In this document: positions 59,955 through 64,000 of the stretch, one piece after another | How positions within the stretch are numbered: position 1 is the first letter of the stretch | Layout: each line of letters begins with the position of its first letter | The notes under the pieces: model-generated | The model's input: the letters and a program-made list of their open reading frames with translations, nothing else | Databases searched by the model: none | What the model was told of the DNA's origin: nothing | Program-made: the position numbers and the translations under genes | DNA from: Streptomyces tendae | GTDB taxonomy: Bacteria; Actinomycetota; Actinomycetes; Streptomycetales; Streptomycetaceae | Assembly: GCF_014650435.1 (NCBI RefSeq) | Contig: NZ_BMUY01000004.1 | Coordinates: 62,001 to 126,000 of the forward strand | Reading direction: 5' to 3' | DNA length: 64,000 bases

Positions 59955-60394
59955 CCACCACCGCACCCGCCGCCGACCCCCGCGTCCTCGCCCTGGCCCA
60001 CTACGCCGCCCGCGGCGTCCTGGAGCGGGTCCTTGCCCGGCACGGCGTGACGTTCCAGCAGCAGGTCGCCCTGCGCGCCGCCGTCACCGCCGACGCCCCG
60101 CAGACGCCGGACGATCTCGTCACCCAGGTTCGGGGCTCCCTCAAGAGCGACACGGCCGGCATCCGCGCCACCCTCGACGAACTGCTGGCGGCGCGGCTGC
60201 TCGTCGCCGACGGCCCGCACGTGCGCCCCACGGACGCGGGGCATGAACTGTTGGCCGCCGTCGGCGCGGAGACCGCCCCCGTCACCGCCCGCATCTGGGG
60301 CGGGATACCGGCCGACGACCTGGCCGCCGCCGGGCGCGTCCTCGCCCTGGTCACCGAGCGGGCCAATGCGGAACTGGTGGCGCCGACCGGCTGA
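59951..60394 (+). CDS. MarR-like winged-helix protein, coupled to upstream MarR
   Basis: A 147-residue protein. 'ALAHYAARGVLERVLARHGV', 'TFQQQVALRAAVTADAPQTP', 'LKSDTAGIRATLDELLAARL' and 'HVRPTDAGHELLAAV' give a winged-helix arrangement, with helix turns at the usual spacing but a less canonical recognition helix than its neighbour. The last 30 residues form a dimerisation-type helix ('DDLAAAGRVLALVTERAN'). GTG at 59951 overlaps the preceding TGA. It may be a DNA-binding partner or a heterodimer subunit of the upstream MarR; no separate target is evident. Confidence 0.78.
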   Translation: MTTTAPAADPRVLALAHYAARGVLERVLARHGVTFQQQVALRAAVTADAPQTPDDLVTQVRGSLKSDTAGIRATLDELLAARLLVADGPHVRPTDAGHELLAAVGAETAPVTARIWGGIPADDLAAAGRVLALVTERANAELVAPTG

Positions 60395-60439
60395 CCCCCG
60401 AGGCCCCGTGCCCGCCCGAGCGCACGGCACTGGTTGCGC

Positions 60440-60718
60440 TCATGCGGGCCCCGCCTCGCGGTACAGCACGAGGTGTTCGTGGTGGAGCACGCCGTCCCGC
60501 AGGTCGCCGGTGGCGGTGAAGCCGGTGTCGTCGACGTAGTCGAGGTGGTTGCCGGTCACCGTGTACCGGCCGGTGTACGCGCTGCGCCGGTTTCCCCGGG
60601 CCTCGTCGTAGCGTCCGTCCGGCAGGAGTTCCTGACGGATGTAGCCGTCCGCGGTCACCCACATGCCGACCACGTCGGCGTTCTCGCAGTTCCGGTTGCC
60701 GTGCGCCTTCGCTGTCAT
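60440..60718 (-). CDS. Atu4866 domain-containing small protein
   Basis: A 92-residue protein: 'DVVGMWVTADGYIRQELLPD', 'GRYDEARGNRRSAYTGRYTV', 'NHLDYVDDTGFTATGDLRDG' and 'VLHHEHLVLYRE'. This is the small beta-barrel Atu4866 family, whose function is unknown and which often accompanies SDR or agrocin-type genes. ATG at 60718 follows GAGAGGGC. It is divergent from the MLTR-type regulator 133 bases away and is its likely target. Confidence 0.88.
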   Translation of the reverse strand: MTAKAHGNRNCENADVVGMWVTADGYIRQELLPDGRYDEARGNRRSAYTGRYTVTGNHLDYVDDTGFTATGDLRDGVLHHEHLVLYREAGPA

Positions 60719-60851
60719 CGGGATTGCCCTCTCGGTGAGCGGTGTGTGCCCGGCCGAGTCTGCGCAGGTCGGCCAGGTGCCACCAGGGCGTTCGCTGCCT
60801 GGGTGCGGCACACCCGGGAAGGACGGCGGGCCACCGCCTAGCCTTGGGGGC

Positions 60852-61703
60852 ATGGACGACAACCACCTCGGGGAGTTCCTGCGGGCGCGTCGCGCCCGAC
60901 TGCGGCCGCAGGACGTCGGCATGGCGAGCCATGGACTACGCAGGGTCGCCGGACTGCGCCGCGAGGAGGTCGCCGTCCTGGCCGGGGTCAACTCCGACTA
61001 CTACACCCGGCTGGAGCAGGGACGCGAGCGGCACCCCTCCGCGCAGGTACTGGACGCTCTCGGGCGTGCGCTGCTCCTCGACACGGACGCCTTCCTCCAC
61101 CTGCACCGCCTGGCCGGGGTGTCACCGGCCGGCCGAGGCTCGTCGCACGTCACCGAACGGGTCGGTCCGGCGCTGCGTCAGCTGATGGACGGCTACGCCC
61201 ACACTCCCGCCTTCGTGATGAGCCGCACCTTGGACCTCCTGGCCGCCAACGCCCTGGCCGACGCGCTCTTCGCCCCCTTCGCACCTGCGGACAACCTGGC
61301 CCGCATGATCTTCCTCGACCCGGCGGGCAGGCAGTTCTACCGGGACTGGGACCTGGCCGCCGAGGCCGTCGTCGCCAACCTGCGCCAGGCGGCGGGCTTC
61401 GATCCCGAACACCCGCGTCTGCGCGACCTCGTGGACACTCTCACCGCGCGCAGTGCCGCCTTCCGGGGCCTGTGGGCCGAGCACTCCGTGCGCGGCAAGA
61501 CGCGGGACGCCAAGGAGCTCCTCCACCCGGACGTCGGCGCGCTGTCACTGACGTACCAGTCCTTCGACGTCCGCGACGCGCCGGGGCAGCAACTCGTCAT
61601 CTACCACGCAGAGCCCGGCAGTCCGTCGGCTCACGCCCTGGCTCTCCTCGGCTCCCTGCACGCCGGGGAGCGGCAGACCTCGGCCGACTCCACCGGGCAG
61701 TAG
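60852..61703 (+). CDS. XRE-family regulator with MmyB-like ligand-binding domain
   Basis: A 283-residue regulator. HTH: 'LGEFLRARRARLRPQDVG', 'LRREEVAVLAGVNSDYYTRL' and 'EQGRERHPSAQVLDALGRAL', the standard MmyB/MLTR N-terminus. The PAS-like C-terminal domain has 'TPAFVMSRTLDLLAANALAD', 'NLARMIFLDPAGRQFYRDWD', 'VVANLRQAAGFDPEHPRLRD' and 'LTYQSFDVRDAPGQQLVIYH', which in MltR-type proteins binds a fatty-acid-like ligand. -10 TAGCCT ends 7 bases before ATG 60852, so the mRNA is probably leaderless. It is divergent from the Atu4866-domain gene. Confidence 0.93.
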   Translation: MDDNHLGEFLRARRARLRPQDVGMASHGLRRVAGLRREEVAVLAGVNSDYYTRLEQGRERHPSAQVLDALGRALLLDTDAFLHLHRLAGVSPAGRGSSHVTERVGPALRQLMDGYAHTPAFVMSRTLDLLAANALADALFAPFAPADNLARMIFLDPAGRQFYRDWDLAAEAVVANLRQAAGFDPEHPRLRDLVDTLTARSAAFRGLWAEHSVRGKTRDAKELLHPDVGALSLTYQSFDVRDAPGQQLVIYHAEPGSPSAHALALLGSLHAGERQTSADSTGQ

Positions 61704-61786
61704 GCCCCGCGAGCGAGTCCCCAGCAGTCCTCGCCCCCCTCCGGCCGAGCACGTCCGCCCCTCGCCGCTGTCGAGCCGGGCGGCGA

Positions 61787-62044
61787 CTACGAGCCCGGAC
61801 CGGCTGACGCCGTACCGGAGTCGACGGTCTCCGCCGGTGTTCCGGTCTCCCAGCGCAGGAGGTCCCCGGGCTGGCACTCCAGTACCTCGCACAGAGCCGC
61901 GAGCGTGGTGAACCGCACCGCCTTGGCGCGGCCGTTCTTGAGCACGGCCAGGTTGGCGGGGGTGATGCCGACCCGGTCCGCGAGCTCGCCCACGGACATC
62001 TTCCGCCTGGCCAGCATCACGTCGATGTCCACGACGATCGGCAT
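61787..62044 (-). CDS. Small XRE (YozG-like) helix-turn-helix protein
   Basis: An 85-residue Cro/YozG-type protein: 'IVVDIDVMLARRKMSVGELA', 'DRVGITPANLAVLKNGRAKA', 'VRFTTLAALCEVLECQPGDL' and 'LRWE'. ATG at 62044 shares bases with the stop of the DUF2975 gene (TGATG), so translation is coupled. This HTH/DUF2975 pair is a common, poorly understood two-gene unit. The regulator probably binds the TATCG dyad in the promoter of the pair. Confidence 0.92.
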   Translation of the reverse strand: MPIVVDIDVMLARRKMSVGELADRVGITPANLAVLKNGRAKAVRFTTLAALCEVLECQPGDLLRWETGTPAETVDSGTASAGPGS

Positions 62045-62535
62045 CAGATCACCTCGGCCAGCTCGGCCCGCATCCGCGACGCCTCCACGTCCCGCGCGAC
62101 GGCCTGGGCGAGCAGCATCCGCAGCACCAGGACGACGAGCGCCACCCCGAAGACGGCCAGCGCGGTTCCGCACAGCAGGAGCACGATGCCCGGAGCGACG
62201 GCCTCGCCGGGGGCCAGGACGACCCCGAGCGCGAACACCAGCAGGGAGGCGGACAGGAACGCACCGATCATCAGGTGCACGTGGCGGAACGCGGCCAGGG
62301 AGAACACGGTGCCGCGTCGCACCATCGTCACCAGCCGCCACACACAGACCAGGACGACCTGGGCCGCCACCACGCCGAGGACCACGATCGTGAGGATCGG
62401 GACGAGTCGGCCGGAGAGGGCGCTGTCCCCTACGTCGACGGCCAGCAGAACCGCCATCACCGTCTGCACGAACACCGAGCCGGCGAGCAGTGCCACGAGC
62501 ACGGCGCGCAGCGCGAGCACGGTCAGTTTTCCCAT
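62044..62535 (-). CDS. DUF2975 domain membrane protein
   Basis: A 163-residue protein with four membrane helices: 'VLALRAVLVALLAGSVFVQT', 'LTIVVLGVVAAQVVLVCVW', 'MIGAFLSASLLVFALGVVLA' and 'VFGVALVVLVLRMLLAQAV'. Between helices 2 and 3 is the family's 'RLVTMVRRGTVFSLAAFRHV' segment. ATG at 62535 follows AAGGAG by 5 bases. It is coupled to the YozG-like regulator (TGATG). It may be a membrane sensor that controls its partner; the family's function is unproven. Confidence 0.9.
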   Translation of the reverse strand: MGKLTVLALRAVLVALLAGSVFVQTVMAVLLAVDVGDSALSGRLVPILTIVVLGVVAAQVVLVCVWRLVTMVRRGTVFSLAAFRHVHLMIGAFLSASLLVFALGVVLAPGEAVAPGIVLLLCGTALAVFGVALVVLVLRMLLAQAVARDVEASRMRAELAEVI

Positions 62536-62564
62536 CGCCACTCCTTCGATCGAACCACGATGGG

Positions 62565-62593
62565 AATCTATCGTTTTTCGATAGGTCAGGCAA
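62565..62593 (-). promoter_or_regulatory. Promoter with internal TATCG dyad for DUF2975/XRE pair
   Basis: On the minus strand TTGCCT (62593-62588), 17 bases, TAGATT (62570-62565) form a good promoter 30 bases upstream of the DUF2975 ATG. The spacer and -10 edge contain the perfect dyad CTATCG-TTTTT-CGATAG (62568-62584, plus strand). An operator in this place would block RNA polymerase; the co-encoded YozG-like protein is the candidate binder. Confidence 0.7.
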
Positions 62594-62608
62594 GGTGTGG
62601 CCGCTTGT

Positions 62609-63754
62609 TCACGCGGTCGCCGTCGGGCCGGAGGTGAAGAAGCCGATCATCTGCTCCAGGCCGTCCTCGCCGAACATGGTGTCCAGGCTGGCGGCGGATT
62701 CGACGGCGGACGCCTCGCTGCGCGGGAAGAGCGCCGCCTCGTACCCGGCGAGCGCGGCCTCCGTGTCGCCGGGGTGGGCGGCAAGGGCGAGGGCGAGTTC
62801 GGCACCGTCGTACATGGCGAGATTGGCACCCTCGCCCGCGAAGGGGGACATCAGGTGGGCGGCGTCGCCGAGCAGGGTGACGCCGGGCGTCCGCTCCCAG
62901 CGGTGGCCGACGGGCAGGGCGTGGATACGGCGCGGGGTGATGGTCTCCGCGTGGGCGACCAGGCCGCGCAGGTCCTCGTCCCAGCCCTCGAAGTGGGCGA
63001 GGACCGCGGCCTTGGCGGCGGCGCGGTCGGTGAAGTCGATGGTGTCGAGCCACCCCTCGTCCGCCTTGAGCGCGGTGTAGACATGGAGGCTGCCATCGGT
63101 CTCGCGGTGGGCGAGGAAGCCGCGCCGGTCACCGAGGCAGATGAAGAAGCCGCCGCCGACGAGGGTCGCGCCACGCGGATGGCGGGTGTCGGCCTCGTGG
63201 AGGTCGGTCTCCACGAAGGAGATGCCCGTGTAGGCGGGCTCTGCGTCCGAGAGCAGCGGCCTGATGCGGGACCATGCGCCGTCGGCACCGACGAGGAGGT
63301 CGGTGGTGATGGCGGAGCCGTCGGCGAAGGCGACCTCGTACCGGCCGTCGCCCAGCGGCCGGGCACCGGTGGCCTTGCGACGCCAGCGGACCGTGCCGTC
63401 GGGCAGGGAGTTCAGCAGCAGGTCCCGCAGGTCACCGCGGTCGACCTCGGGGCGGCCACCGTCACCCTCGTCCTCCATGGCCACGTGGACGGTGCCGTCG
63501 GGGCCGACCACCCGCATCGCCTGGCCGCCCTCGTGGATGATCTTCCGGAACTCGTCGTAGATGCCTGCGGCGCGGATCGCCTGCTGGCCGTTCTCCTCGT
63601 GGATGTCGAGCATGCCGCCCTGTATGCGGGCCTGCGGGCCCGCCTCCAGGTCGAAGACCGCGGCCTCGATCCCGTTGACGTGCAGGACTCGGGCGGCGGT
63701 GAGGCCGCCGAGGCCGCCGCCGATGATCGCGACGGGGTGGTGTTCGTTGCTCAT
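62609..63754 (-). CDS. TetX-like FAD-dependent monooxygenase
   Basis: A 381-residue class A flavoprotein monooxygenase: 'VAIIGGGLGGLTAARVLHVN' (FAD/NADH GxGxxG), 'RIQGGMLDIHEENGQQAI', 'EVDRGDLRDLLLNSLPDGTV', 'TTDLLVGADGAWSRIRPLLS' (DG motif) and 'VTLLGDAAHLMSPFAGEGAN' (GD motif). The LDIH and RGDLR stretch is close to the TetX group that hydroxylates tetracyclines and other aromatics. Resistance or xenobiotic oxidation is possible; no drug specificity is claimed. ATG at 63754 follows GGAGG by about 7 bases. Two palindromes upstream and a TetR gene on the same strand imply TetR control. Confidence 0.92.
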   Translation of the reverse strand: MSNEHHPVAIIGGGLGGLTAARVLHVNGIEAAVFDLEAGPQARIQGGMLDIHEENGQQAIRAAGIYDEFRKIIHEGGQAMRVVGPDGTVHVAMEDEGDGGRPEVDRGDLRDLLLNSLPDGTVRWRRKATGARPLGDGRYEVAFADGSAITTDLLVGADGAWSRIRPLLSDAEPAYTGISFVETDLHEADTRHPRGATLVGGGFFICLGDRRGFLAHRETDGSLHVYTALKADEGWLDTIDFTDRAAAKAAVLAHFEGWDEDLRGLVAHAETITPRRIHALPVGHRWERTPGVTLLGDAAHLMSPFAGEGANLAMYDGAELALALAAHPGDTEAALAGYEAALFPRSEASAVESAASLDTMFGEDGLEQMIGFFTSGPTATA

Positions 63755-63818
63755 GGTGGGCCTCCGGAGGGTGCGAGAGGGGTGCAAGGGGGCAGGTCCT
63801 CGCCCTGTCTCGAGCTTA

Positions 63819-63846
63819 ACGAACATGTTCGTAGCGAACAAGTTCG
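63819..63846. promoter_or_regulatory. Twin operators upstream of TetX-like gene
   Basis: ACGAACATGTTCGT (63819-63832) is a perfect 14-bp palindrome, and CGAAC-AA-GTTCG (63835-63846) is a second perfect-armed dyad. Centres are about 15 bp apart, as for paired TetR dimers. They lie 65-92 bases upstream of the monooxygenase ATG, between it and the TetR gene. Confidence 0.7.
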
Positions 63847-63920
63847 TAGCGCCTCGCGAGCCACGGGTCCAGCCGGTCGGTCGACCGGCCGGCCTGTCTG
63901 CATGGTGTGTCCGGCGGCCC

Positions 63921-63998
63921 TCAGCCGGCCGTGCCCTGCGCCGGGCCGGGGACGGGCGTGCGGGTGATGCCGTTGACCAGGACGTCGAAGGACCAGCG
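63921..63998 (-). CDS. TetR family regulator C-terminus (gene continues beyond window)
   Basis: The minus strand from the window edge reads 'RWSFDVLVNGITRTPVPGPA' and then QGTAG before TGA (63923-63921). The 'RW.FDVLV.GI' ending is typical of the last helix of TetR proteins (GLRWALDVLLDGL and similar). Only 25 residues are present. It lies directly upstream of the twin operators and the TetX-like gene on the same strand, so it is probably their regulator. The family call rests on a short match. Confidence 0.6.
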   Translation of the reverse strand, partial: RWSFDVLVNGITRTPVPGPAQGTAG

Positions 63999-64000
63999 CA

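Noticed and set aside
1..64000. CRISPR arrays, tRNA/rRNA genes, phage or plasmid genes, or a complete PKS/NRPS cluster.
   Set aside because: No regularly spaced repeats, cloverleaf-type sequences, structural phage genes, or carrier/condensation domains were seen in any frame.

Overview
The window is high-GC DNA with strong third-position GC codon bias, Tat and Sec secreted enzymes, SD-led and leaderless genes, and many regulator/oxidoreductase pairs. This is the profile of a Streptomyces (or close actinomycete) chromosome, and the many accessory, regulatory and decayed genes suggest an arm rather than the core. No tRNA, rRNA, CRISPR array or intact insertion sequence was seen.

Layout. 0-1.5 kb: a truncated NmrA-type gene and two gene remnants. 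1.5-6.5 kb: an Orn/Lys/Arg decarboxylase, a DUF1254/DUF1214 protein and a GAP-family membrane protein. 6.6-12.3 kb: a peptidase remnant, a two-gene ATP-grasp/CocE-hydrolase operon, and a divergent AraC/SDR pair. 12.4-19 kb: a decaying plant-polysaccharide island (broken GH127, GH28, Gfo/Idh/MocA and ThuA genes) around an intact GH95 fucosidase and an unusual IS630-HTH/GntR fusion regulator. 19-24.3 kb: a PAS/SpoIIE phosphatase, a KimA-like permease, and VOC plus YCII proteins. 24.5-30 kb: a tiny DUF6131 protein, a broken MFS gene, a MerR/SDR pair, a methyltransferase and a CoA-transferase-like protein. 30-35.6 kb: a Tat-exported GH127 with a ricin-type lectin, a PRC-barrel protein, an amidase and a DHFR-like protein.

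35.9-42 kb: six same-strand genes (FAD monooxygenase, RidA, DUF1028, M20 hydrolase, MHS transporter, LysR) form a compact, partly translationally coupled catabolic operon. A perfect LysR-type operator sits at about -65 of a predicted promoter. The substrate is unknown. 42-46.8 kb: a membrane-anchored HTH protein, a secreted protein, a TPR protein and a YghA-like SDR. 46.8-48.5 kb: an alpha/beta hydrolase and a TetR gene diverge from a perfect 62-bp palindrome that holds two mirror-image promoters. 48.5-53.8 kb: tannase, carotenoid oxygenase and a secreted FG-GAP protein.

53.8-57.1 kb: an HxlR-peroxiredoxin fusion, a metallophosphoesterase and a MOSC protein are joined by 4-nt overlaps and face an O-methyltransferase. 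57.1-64 kb: TetR/SDR, VOC, two coupled MarR-like genes, an Atu4866-domain protein with an MLTR-type regulator, a DUF2975/XRE pair, and a TetX-like monooxygenase below a truncated TetR gene. Several regulator pairs share one plan: operator symmetry lies on overlapping divergent promoters and transcripts begin at or next to the start codon. The strongest candidates for something undescribed are the 62-bp palindromic control region, the RidA/DUF1028/M20 operon, the HxlR-peroxiredoxin operon, the IS630-GntR fusion and the ATP-grasp/CocE pair. All functions are inferred from sequence reading alone.
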